Origin: Spongospora subterranea f. sp. subterranea
Lineage: Eukaryota; Endomyxa: Phytomyxea; Phytomyxea; Plasmodiophorida
Direction: 5' to 3'
Assembly (NCBI GenBank): GCA_049724395.1
Contig: JAUGWO010000103.1
Coordinates: forward strand, 21,309-85,308
DNA: 64,000 nucleotides
The notes beneath the pieces were generated by a model. That model saw nothing but the letters and a program-made list of their open reading frames with translations. It was not told the origin of the DNA and did not search any database. Made by a program: the position numbers and the translations under genes. Positions 22,748-36,479 of this stretch are shown here, one piece after another; positions within the stretch are counted from its first letter, which is position 1; the number at the start of each line of letters is the position of its first letter.

Positions 22748-24250
22748 TTACCCCCCGACGAGGCGAGCGGGTTCCAAACGCTCGAGGACGGCGAGGTGCC
22801 GTGAATGCGGGACCAGAAATTTCACGGTGAGCATGGTGAAACTGACGTCGTGGGTTATGATATCACAAGGTTCCCAATAACGATCGGCGGGAGTGTAGCC
22901 TTTCCAATCGCACAGATATTGAAGCATGGGGCGATGATACCGGGAGTCGAGAATGGCATTCACTAGATAGTGAGGAGCCTGGGAAGGGGCTGCAGCAGGC
23001 CTGAAGGTTTTATTCGGGAAGCCTTTGAGCGGGCACATGTTTCACACGAACGGATATACATTTTGACAAATAACGATAATCCAGGCCACCAATAGTTGCG
23101 TTTTACGAGGTCGAGCGTCCGGGCGAAACCGAAGTGACCAGCGATGGGGGAATCGTGGCAAAGACGAAGCACAGCGAGACGACAATCGTCACAATCTGGA
23201 ACATAGATACGGCTTTCGAAAAGGAGCAAATTCCCGGCTCGAGAGACCTGGGAATTTGGGTCCATATCGTGGGAAACGAGACTGGGCGTATTCATCTCTA
23301 AAAGTAGCATCAACGAGGCGACCATGAAACGCAGGAAGTGTTAAGAGATCGAGATTCGGAGAAGCGAGAACGGCAAAGCCGAATGCCCTCTAGCGTCGGC
23401 ATGATGTTGAGGCTGTCCCACCACGCCTCAGCGTTACTCCCATGTTTTCTCCCGAAGCTTTTCCAGCTCCCGTTTCTGCTCCTAATCATGTTCCAATCAC
23501 TGGTTCCGTCCGAGATCACTCTCCTAGTTCTATTTCTGTTCCTGATCCTACTGTCTCTGGTTGCGTCCCAGACCTCATTCCTAACCCTGCCCTCCAACCC
23601 CTTCCTGTCCCTGGATCCTCTCCAGTTCTCGCTTCTGGTCGCTGGTCCTACCCCTCGCGCTTCCGCTACTCTCGCTTCTCCGGCTCTCGATCCCTTGATA
23701 CTTCCTGCGTTTCATGGTCGCCTCGTTGATGCTACTTTTAGAGATGAATAAACCCAGTCTCGTTTCCACGATATGGACCCACATTCCCAGTTCTCTCGAG
23801 CCGGAAATTCGCTCCTTTTCGGAAAGTCGAAGCCAACGGAGCCAAATCGGCGAGAAGGAATAGGTAGAGGGCCACGATTCCCCCATCGCTGGTCACTTCG
23901 GTTTCGCCCGGACGCTCGACCTCGTAAAACGCAACTATTGGTGGCCTGAATTATCGTTATTTGTCAAAATGTATATTCGTTCGTGTGAAACATGTGCCCG
24001 CTCAAAGGCTTCCCGAATAAAACCTTCAGGCCTGCTGCAGCCCCTACCGCTTCCTTCTCGCCCATTTGGCTCCGTTGGCCTTTTACCGACCTTCCGCTCT
24101 CAGAAAAAGTCGAATTGTATCTTAGTCTTTGTTGATCGCCTAACCAAGGTTGGTCACTTCGCTCCCTGTCATGGTCCTCCAGACGCCGAGACTACTGCAA
24201 ACCTGTTCCTTTTTACTATTGTTCGGGTTTATGACATCCCCCGATCAGAT
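22748..24250. mobile_element. Ty3/gypsy chromovirus relic in a palindromic arrangement
   Basis: Two fossil copies of the same gypsy segment face each other. The minus copy (23325-22748) carries the integrase zinc-binding region (AGHFGFARTLDLVKRNYWWPG, followed by CETCARSK) and a chromodomain-like end (YLCDWKGYTPADRYWEP). The plus copy (about 23866-24250) repeats the CETCARSK part and continues into the integrase core (LVFVDRLTKVGHFAP). The arms at 22985-23163 / 23866-24047 and 23215-23340 / 23700-23830 are near-identical inverted repeats. Both copies are incomplete and broken; the high arm identity suggests a fairly recent rearrangement. Confidence 0.75.
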
Positions 24251-24386
24251 CGTTAGCGCGGCATTTTACTACAAACGCAAAAAAGATTTTGCCCTTTGTG
24301 ATGGGCGCGACCTTCTTTGTGTCGCGGATTCTTGAGTGTATATAATGACACAGTCAGGAATAGATTACCTACGCGGGGGGCGGCCA

Positions 24387-24426
24387 TCCGCGCACTTTTC
24401 AAAGTGTGCAGTCTTTTTTGGGCCCC
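24387..24426 (+). repeat. Dispersed repeat motif (copy 2)
   Basis: Second copy of the CCGCGCACTTT...CAGTCTTTT...GGCCCCC motif seen at 15127-15182, here with a shorter middle. It is followed, as in the first copy, by a TGTCAT. Confidence 0.5.
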
Positions 24427-24436
24427 CATAGTATGG

Positions 24437-24520
24437 AACTGTCATAAGCTCCAGGCGACCCTCTAACTGTCATAAGCTCCAGGCGACCCTCTAACTGTCA
24501 TGAGCTCCAGGCGACCCTCT
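24437..24520 (+). repeat. Three tandem copies of a 28-bp unit
   Basis: Units 24437-24464, 24465-24492 and 24493-24520 share AACTGTCATAAGCTCCAGGC; only the third differs (A to G at one position). The length of 28 bp is exactly one third of the 84-bp unit of the array that starts 450 bp downstream, but the sequences are not alike. Confidence 0.9.
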
Positions 24521-24545
24521 ATGACGTCATATGTCATGACGTCAT
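24521..24545. promoter_or_regulatory. Two CRE-like palindromes
   Basis: ATGACGTCAT occurs at 24521-24530, and a second CATGACGTCATG follows at 24535-24546. TGACGTCA is the classical ATF/CREB bZIP site. A third copy is near 15098. No start of transcription is evident, so the function is inferred. Confidence 0.45.
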
Positions 24546-24601
24546 GTCACAAGGCATCATAAGGCGTCATTTCCATAAAAACGATCTTATTTTTTATTGT
24601 A

Positions 24602-24979
24602 AGCGAATTCAAGGTTCTGAATCGCTGTCGCTGTTAGCGGAAATAATATCTTCGTCGCCTTCCACATTGGAATCGTTGGTCCACATGTTCATATCGAAAT
24701 TACGTGTTGTTGGAGCAAATTGAGCATCAACTGGAGTCAGCTGGTAAGCCCGTCACGCTGTTGCATCATAAGATCAGCATAACGGGTTAATTCCGACTCA
24801 CTAAATGATGAAGATGCCCCAGTCATTGAGCGAAACATTAACATTAAATCTGAATTGCGACTTGGGAAAATACGCCCGGTCTTCAGTTTCCAAGTATTGT
24901 AGAGCCAGGCAATATCTGGTAGGGAAAAATTAATTTTGGTTTTCTCATGACGCCTTGTGACAGAGAGTAACAACCCCAT
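24602..24979 (-). CDS. Hypothetical gene tail with acidic C-terminus
   Basis: Minus frame 24979-24737 (VTRRHEKTKINFSLPDIAW) is followed by a second frame at about 24735-24618 ending DEDIISANSDSDSEP with a stop, then an AATAAA-like signal. A short intron or a frameshift must join them. The family is not recognised. Its 5' end runs straight into the 84-bp array, and the sequence on the far side of the array (27060-26985, minus, FTNHQTILEYLLGFAITV) is also protein-like, so the array may split one host gene. Confidence 0.3.
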
Positions 24980-26985
24980 ATGGATTACAGTACGACCTAT
25001 AGACTGCTACACAATCGAGAGAATCTCTTATGGCGTCATATGAGTGACAGATCCAAACCCCATATAGATTACAGTACGACCTATAGACTGCTACACAATC
25101 GAGAGAATCTCTTATGGCGTCATATGAGTGACAGATCCATACCCCATATAGATTACAGTACGACCTATAGACTGCTACACAATCGAGAGAATCTCTATCA
25201 TATGGCGTCATATGAGTGACAGATCCATACCCCATATAGATTACAGTACGACCTATAGACTGCTACACAATCAGAGAATCTCTTATGGCGTCATATAGAC
25301 AGATCCAAACCCCATATAGATTACAGTACGACCTATAGACTGCTACACAATCGAGAGAATCTCTTATGGCGTCATATGAGTGACAGATCCATACCCCATA
25401 TAGATTACAGTACGACCTATAGACTGCTACACAAGCAGAATCTCTTTGGCGTCATATGAGTGACAGATCCATACCCCATATAGATTACAGTACGACCTAT
25501 AGACTGCTACACAATCGAGAGAATCTCTTATGGCGTCATATGAGTGACAGATCCATACCCCATATAGATTACAGTACGACCTATAGACTGCTACACAATC
25601 GAGAGAATCTCTTATGGCGTCATATGAGTGACAGATCCATACCCCATATAGACATTACAGTACGACCTATAGACTGCTACACAATCGAGAGAATCTCTTA
25701 TGGCGTCATATGAGTGACAGATCCATACCCCATATAGATTACAGTACGACCTATAGACTGCTACACAATCGAGAGAATCTCTTATGGCGTCATATGAGTG
25801 ACAGATCCATACCCCATATAGATTACAGTACGACCTATAGACTGCTACACAATCGAGAGAATCTCTTATGGCGTCATATGAGTGACAGATCCATCATATA
25901 GATTACAGTACGACCTATAGACTGATCAGAATCTCTTATGGCGTCATATGAGTGACAGATCCATACCCCATATAGATTACAGTACGACCTATAGACTGCT
26001 ACACAATCGAGAGAATCTCTTATGGCGTCATATGAGTGACAGATCCATACCCCATATAGATTACAGTACGACCTATAGACTGCTACACAATCGAGAGAAT
26101 CTCTTATGGCGTCATATGAGTGACAGATCCAAACCCCATATTTAGATTACAGTACGACCTATAGACTGCTACACAATCGAGAGAATCTCTTATGGCGTCA
26201 TATGAGTGACAGATCCATACCCCATATAGATTACAGTACGACCTATAGACTGCTACACAATCGAGAGAATCTCTTATGGCGTCATATGAGTGACAGATCC
26301 ATACCCCATATAGATTACAGTACGACCTATAGACTGCTACACAATCGAGAGAATCTCTTATGGCGTCATATGAGTGACAGATCCATACCCCATATAGATT
26401 ACAGTACGACCTATAGACTGCTACACAATCGAGAGAATCTCTTATGGCGTCATATGAGTGACAGATCCATACCCCATATAGATTACAGTACGACCTATAG
26501 ACTGCTACACAATCGAGAGAATCTCTTATGGCGTCATATGAGTGACAGATCCATACCCCATATAGATTACAGTACGACCTATAGACTGCTACACAATCGA
26601 GAGAATCTCTTATGGCGTCATATGAGTGACAGATCCATACCCCATATAGATTACAGTACGACCTATAGACTGCTACACAATCGAGAGAATCTCTTATGGC
26701 GTCATATGAGTGACAGATCCATACCCCATATAGATTACAGTACGACCTATAGACTGCTACACAATCGAGAGAATCTCTTATGGCGTCATATGAGTGACAG
26801 ATCGACCTATAGACTGCTACACAACGAGAGAATCCATATAGATTACATATAGATTACAGTACGACCTATAGACTGCTACACAATCGAGAGAATCTCTTAT
26901 GGCGTCATATGAGTGACAGATCCATACCCCATATAGATTACAGTACGACCTATAGACTGCTACACAATCGAGAGAATCTTTAATG
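24975..26985. repeat. 84-bp minisatellite array, about 24 units
   Basis: Head-to-tail units of 84 bp, for example 26203-26286; most units from 26200 to 26790 are identical. Units near 25190-25300, 25430 and 25870-25930 carry small deletions or insertions. Because 84 is divisible by three, a reading frame stays open through many units on both strands: 28-residue periods beginning MSDRSIPHIDYSTTYRLLHN on plus and DSLDCVAVYRSYCN on minus. The last units (26800-26860) are scrambled. Each unit holds GGCGTCATATGAGTGAC and AATCGAGAGAATCTCT. The low divergence points to recent expansion or gene-conversion-like homogenisation. Confidence 0.95.
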
Positions 26986-27091
26986 CAATTTGATAAAACT
27001 GTGATTGCAAAACCCAACAAGTACTCCAATATGGTTTGATGATTTGTGAACTTTGGCAATGGCAGATACTGATGTAGTTCAATGGAGTAGT

Positions 27092-29080
27092 TCAGTGGTC
27101 AAACAGGTCAAGACCGTCATCTGAGGGTGTTTCCTTATCATTCTTGTGTTTTAGATCGCGGTCGTTAACAATACTATAAGGAATCGGGGTGACCTTCCCG
27201 TCCAAAAGCATCTGTGCTTGTTCTAGCTCAGTCAGCTTCACCCTTAGCGCATCGCGTTTCTTGACCAGGGCAGTCACGGTCGAGAATGCTCGCTCAATCA
27301 CGTCGTGTTGGACATCCTTGTGATGGGCGATCATGGCGCTCATCAAATCGTTGAGAATGCGCAGAGCACATTTTCCGATCCCGTCCACGAACGTCGTGAC
27401 GAAAACCCGCCAATACGACGCAAACGTGCGAAAGTACACTTTAGTCTGCTCCTTTAGAGATTCTCTCGATTGTAGCAGTTCCTGAACGTATTCATTGCCT
27501 CCAAATGCATCAAATAACTGCTGATCATCTATACGGTTATCGTCATTGTCGTCTTCCAAACCACTGATATACAAAGAGGTATTGACTGTCCAGATTGAAC
27601 TGCACTCGTCCACACAAATCTCTTTCATTCGATCATCGAACTTTTTGCTCAATTTAGACATGACACCCGTCAGTTCGTCCTCAATCAGCATAAAACAGGG
27701 CCCATAAATCAGGTTGGATCCTTTCTCGTTTCTGACCCGATTCATGACCTCTTTGGCGATGAGGGCCAGTTGCTCCTCCATCTTCCTTCGCAAGAACCCA
27801 ATAGCAAGTTGGGCGTGTCTGGCGACATTGTAGCGAATGAACTCCTCAATGGGATCATATGGTGTGAAATTCGGCAGCATGATTCCACCAGATATTTCAA
27901 GGCATTCGACCAGCTTGACCAGTGAGTATCTGCCATTGTGAGGTTTTAGATAAGCATCTGGAATTTGGTCGAGTCTCTGGGCAATGGTCTCACAGCATTG
28001 GTGAATTTCACGCTTGACGGTCAAGTCATCGGATGGGAACTTGACCACTTTTTCAATGGTGTTTGCCGCTTGGAGCCAAATCTGGGTGAATTCGACCTGA
28101 GGCGAAATTACATCTGGAAACTGCACCAATTCTTTCTCATATTTCGCCCGTTCCTCGAACAGCTTCTTTCGCAGAGGGACTTGGGAATCCAACACCGCCT
28201 GACAGTAGAGAGTCTCAATCCTTTTCAACAGCGCCTTGATCCCCGTCCGATCCCGGTAAATTCTCGAGTCAATCATCGAGTTCGTGGCGAAATATTCCTG
28301 CTCTTTCTGGTGGGCGTTCGCAAACGTGATCGTCTCGTGCTCGCTCGTGGACGGATTACGAACCGCGACGTACGTGATGTTTGGGTCGTTCAGCTTCCTG
28401 ATGACGTTGGCCTCCATATCTGCTGGGTCCGAGACCATGTCCACATGTGTCAGAACGCACAAGGTTCGTAATCCTTTCTCATCGACCTTGGCGGCCAGTT
28501 CAAATCCCTGATTTGTGTCGGCATCGACAGTTGCGTTATGCACGACCAGAATGATCGCCGATTTCGGCTGGATATACGTCCGGATCATGGACTTGATACG
28601 CTCGCCAGCGTCTTTAGTGTCGTATTTGATTCCTGGCAGGTCGATCATGGTCACATTGGGACTACTCTCCGACTCAATTCGTAAAGTCATCGGCTGATCG
28701 ACGATCCCGGTCAAATTCCCCTCCTCCTTTTGTTCTTCATCGCTACGTGCCGTTTCAGCAACGACGGCTTGGCAAACCTCGTCGGTGCTGATGTCGGTTT
28801 CTTGTTGCCCGAACGTCGCCTGAAACTTGATGGATTCCCGTCGGCCTTTTCGCAATTGCATAACGAGCGGCCGTTTGGTGACCATACCGCTACCAGCTGG
28901 TAATTTGATCTCGGACGCTGCCTCCAATACGCTGCTCTTTCCATGGGATTGGGCCCCAACCACAACAATCGACGGCAGCAGGTTCTGAAAGTCTTTATTG
29001 CTCATCCCGATGATCGCCCGTATCTTATCGTTCTTGTCGAGAAGATCGAGGGTCTCAGGGGTATCGAAGGGGTTGTTCAT
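27092..29080 (-). CDS. Dynamin-family GTPase, Mx/dynamin-related, intronless
   Basis: Large GTPase of the dynamin superfamily, involved in membrane fission/fusion or antiviral defence depending on subfamily. The 662-aa frame has GTPase motifs GAQSHGKSS (42-50, P-loop), a conserved switch T in VTKRPL (67-72), DLPG (148-151) and THVD (211-214). A middle/stalk region and a C-terminal GED-like helical segment (about 560-640) follow; there is no PH domain or proline-rich domain, as in Mx-like members. The stop is TGA. Length is normal for a short dynamin-related protein. Intronless structure next to intron-rich neighbours is notable. A segment near 27455-27475 matches the 84-bp array, and a 200-bp segment is duplicated downstream in inverse orientation. 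Confidence 0.92.
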   Translation of the reverse strand: MNNPFDTPETLDLLDKNDKIRAIIGMSNKDFQNLLPSIVVVGAQSHGKSSVLEAASEIKLPAGSGMVTKRPLVMQLRKGRRESIKFQATFGQQETDISTDEVCQAVVAETARSDEEQKEEGNLTGIVDQPMTLRIESESSPNVTMIDLPGIKYDTKDAGERIKSMIRTYIQPKSAIILVVHNATVDADTNQGFELAAKVDEKGLRTLCVLTHVDMVSDPADMEANVIRKLNDPNITYVAVRNPSTSEHETITFANAHQKEQEYFATNSMIDSRIYRDRTGIKALLKRIETLYCQAVLDSQVPLRKKLFEERAKYEKELVQFPDVISPQVEFTQIWLQAANTIEKVVKFPSDDLTVKREIHQCCETIAQRLDQIPDAYLKPHNGRYSLVKLVECLEISGGIMLPNFTPYDPIEEFIRYNVARHAQLAIGFLRRKMEEQLALIAKEVMNRVRNEKGSNLIYGPCFMLIEDELTGVMSKLSKKFDDRMKEICVDECSSIWTVNTSLYISGLEDDNDDNRIDDQQLFDAFGGNEYVQELLQSRESLKEQTKVYFRTFASYWRVFVTTFVDGIGKCALRILNDLMSAMIAHHKDVQHDVIERAFSTVTALVKKRDALRVKLTELEQAQMLLDGKVTPIPYSIVNDRDLKHKNDKETPSDDGLDLFDH

Positions 29081-29896
29081 GATTTGATGATCTTTGTCTC
29101 GTTTAACTCGCCAATTACACTATGATGCATTCTCCCTTAACCGGCGCATGGTTTGTCTGTCGGCCTTATCTCGGCGGTACTTGAAACCCCCATAAACATC
29201 ATAAGTTGGGGTCGGACGAATTGTGGATCAGATACCGCCGTCAATATGACAAAATGGATCACGACCTCAAAACCTGCAGTTCAGAAAACTTTTGGTGCTG
29301 TCACTTCACTCGTGGACGGAATTTGAGAATGTGCACATCTCAACATCAAATATGAAAGCATTGTTGATTGGCCCCTTTCCGTTCACCATAGTAAATAGTG
29401 ATTGACGTCCACTATTCGATTGAGCATTCGTCCAGATGGCGAATCAATAACACATTGGTCGTGTCGCTATTGCAAATCATTACTATCTCCGGAATATCTC
29501 TGGGCGCGTTTTGGAGGAACACCCACAGTCGGCAATTGTACTCATGACGAACCCCCGATCGACCGTTCCATGAAGGTCAGGACGGGTTGGATTATCGAAT
29601 TCATCGGCGACTCCTCAATTGTTCAACTTGATTGGAACGGTTAAACTCCATTTGAAGGGTCTACGGGAACCCGCAAATGGACTTGCTGAGTATTCTTTCA
29701 TTGCTGCGACGACGTATAACCAAGTTGCATCAACGGTATCCAGAAAATCTGTAATTGACCCAAGGAAAGAGAATGTCAGGACACGTATTATTTCCCAAGA
29801 CACGTCCCTGGCATATTCCAGTCGTATCTATTTAACCATTCAGATCGCCAGATAAAAGGGGTCAATCGTCTAATAGGCCTGGGTAATAGCTGCAAC
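29081..29896. other. Intergenic upstream of the dynamin gene
   Basis: About 800 bp. A short frame at 29402-29644 reads HWSCRYCKSLLSPEYLWARF and could be an exon, but no partner or domain is recognised. Confidence 0.4.
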
Positions 29897-30105
29897 AGTG
29901 ACTTCGCCTCAGGTAGAATTCACCCAGCTTTGGCTCTCCAAGCGGCAAACACCATTGAAAAAAGTGGTCAAGTTCCCATCCGATGACTTGACCGTCAAGC
30001 GTGAAATTCACCAATGTCGTGAGACCATTGCCCAGAAACCCCACCGAATTCCAAATGCATATCTGAAACTTCACGATGGCAGATACTTACTGTGTCAACC
30101 GGATC
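29897..30105 (+). pseudogene. Inverted partial copy of the dynamin-family gene
   Basis: This stretch is about 90 percent identical to the region of the dynamin gene at 28113-27905 on the other strand. The peptide SPQVEFTQ, then VVKFPSDDLTVKREIHQC and YLKLHDGRY are shared. It has small indels that put the frame out of phase and no other dynamin domains, so it is a fragment pseudogene. It lies 1.8 kb from its source in opposite orientation. Confidence 0.9.
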
Positions 30106-31726
30106 ACAAAGGGCAAAGTTGACAGCAATTTCAATCACGTACACTTTAAAGTCGGGTTCTTCCTGGTAACGACTAACGACTTCTTCGAAACCATTTTCGC
30201 TATCAAAGGCATCGTCCTCTGCAAAAAAACGTCATTTAATGAACGATCAAGCAGTGACTTAACAAATAGTACCAGAAATGGAATGCTGAATATCGACACT
30301 TCTGCGACGGCAAAACTCAAGAAATCCAGCAGGTCCCAGGCCCCGAGCAGCTGCTCTGGAAAATAAATAAATTGTACGGTCTGATCTGCTCAGTTCGGGC
30401 AACGTCTTGTTAGCTCAAACTACGAGATTCTGGGATTTTTTATGCTGATTCGTAACAAGGGTCAGAATTCCAACAATCTACCTGAGGAACAGCTGACACC
30501 TACCCATGTTCACCTTAGAATAGTGCAGAATGATGACAACGGAAAAACAATTACGAATGACAAGGGAGGGTCTGCCTCAAGAATTGCACAGATCCTGAGA
30601 AATACCCATTTCCGTGGGGATCGAAATCAGACCTCGAGACGCTCAGGCAGCATGTGATGCTCACATCGAACTTTTTGTTTGTGTATGGGTTCAACACATT
30701 CGTGGTAGGTCTGTAGTACCCTTATCTACGCTAGGGTCATCCGACGATCGCTCGTCATCCGGGCACAAACCATAAGTTTGCGATAAATTGAGATCGATCG
30801 TTCACATAAGAAAAATGTTAAAATACTTGAGAGATGCAAACGCGTTCGCACTGAAATGGTGCAGATGGATGACAAGGAAGACACAAAATGCAATGACAGG
30901 AATTGAGAAACATCAAAGCCAGTTGGTTGCAGACAAATTTCAGTAAAAAGCATCAAACAGAGATATGAGGTGCTTTCAAAGTTCAGAAATTGGTATTGGT
31001 ACTTTCAGGGTTTAGAGGTAAAAAGAAATAACAGAATGTGCAAAACGAACTTGGATTAGGCGAATGAGGATCTCGTATTTGGCCTAGAATCCGTGCCCTG
31101 TAATATATGTCATGATCTGAACGTCTTTAGGGATGTAAGAAATCGAGAATGATGGCCTTGTGCCATCATACTATAGTACCTGATGGGTCAGTTTCTTACT
31201 GTGCACATCTCGGGCACGACCGTATGATGGCTATCAGAGGTCGCGAGTTCGATGTCATATACTTCGATGTCGTATATTTTCCCAGAAACATCATGTTTCA
31301 GGCCGCCCGCTTCGGTTTTCGTTGTTGCTTCGGGGAGTAAGTTCTGGAATACAATAACTCTCCCTACCTTCTCCAACGTTTTCAGACACTTGATTTTGCC
31401 GCTTTTGTGGTGATGTGAACAGCATTACTAACATAATTGCGATAACTTCCAAGCAGTTGGCCCCATCTTGTTTTCTGTAAGAAACAAAGCGTTGGAACTC
31501 AACTCCGTAAGGCAAATTGGCAATACATTTATTCTGTCTTGGCAACTTGCCAAGTTTTTCGGGATTCTTTGAATGATGAGTCCATTCCGAAAGAAAGATT
31601 CAGCTCTTTACCACGGGAGAGCGGGTTGAAAAACGACCCTGAAACAGGTTGATCGGACCCGGTTTGGTGAAACGGTGAAGGCATAAAAAATGGTGTGAAT
31701 TACTTTATAAGCTAGAAACAGGTGAA
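30106..31726. other. Unassigned region upstream of MCM7 3' end
   Basis: Several short frames, mainly minus (30320-30135 and 31545-31291), some with hydrophobic runs (VSIFSIPFLVLFVKSLL; LEVIAIMLVMLF). They could be exons of one unrecognised minus-strand membrane protein, but I could not link them. Confidence 0.25.
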
Positions 31727-35835
<4,109 letters not shown>

Positions 35836-36479
35836 TACCCCCAAAATCACGGTAATGAGGTTGTGAACGTGCTCGCACTATTTGCACCACCAACGGAAGA
35901 TTTGCGCAACACATAAGGTTGCGCACTCCTTGTCTTGACTCTGAACCCCTGGGCAGGCAGATCGACGAACGGTGATCGATCACTGGTAGACGCAATCACA
36001 ACGTCGCAATCGGAACCTTACAGTTGCCTTGAGACACCTGATGGGGATGACGTGAGAATTGCATGGAGATACCAATGGACCACTCTCATTTTCTTTTGAT
36101 GGTTTCCTCATTATTTTCGAATATGGATCATCCATAACATAATCAATATCATCCGACTTCGTTTCAATGATCTTTCGCTCAACTTTTCCACTTTTGCACG
36201 TACGGTAACAGGTTTTTTACCCACAACAAGGTGGCGCCATATTGTGCCACTCAATGCGCTAATTTTACTTTGATAATCTTGACAAGATTTTCACAACCAG
36301 CAGTCTTCGTGTACAAAAAGATTCATTGACCACGTATCCATGATCTTTCGAATACACACTGAATCATCAAGGAATTGGACACGTCGTCAATGTATCTTCT
36401 GTACTAAATGTTTCTGGTTGTCTGATAAGCATTTTGTCAAGATTATTAATGTAAAGCAAAACGTCATCGATATACTTTT
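35836..36479. other. MCM7 upstream region, no gene seen
   Basis: No protein-like frame. It should contain the MCM7 promoter. No E2F-like or MCB (ACGCGT) element is evident by eye. Confidence 0.4.

Noticed and set aside
26202-26852. 216-codon reading frame as a real repeat protein gene
   Set aside because: The frame is kept only because the 84-bp unit is divisible by three and lacks stops; both strands are open, and there is no start or regulatory context.
24975-26985. CRISPR-like array
   Set aside because: Units are identical head to tail with no unique spacers, and the window is eukaryotic; it is a minisatellite.
27965-28471. 168-codon frame opposite the dynamin gene
   Set aside because: Shadow of the real coding frame; no domain of its own.
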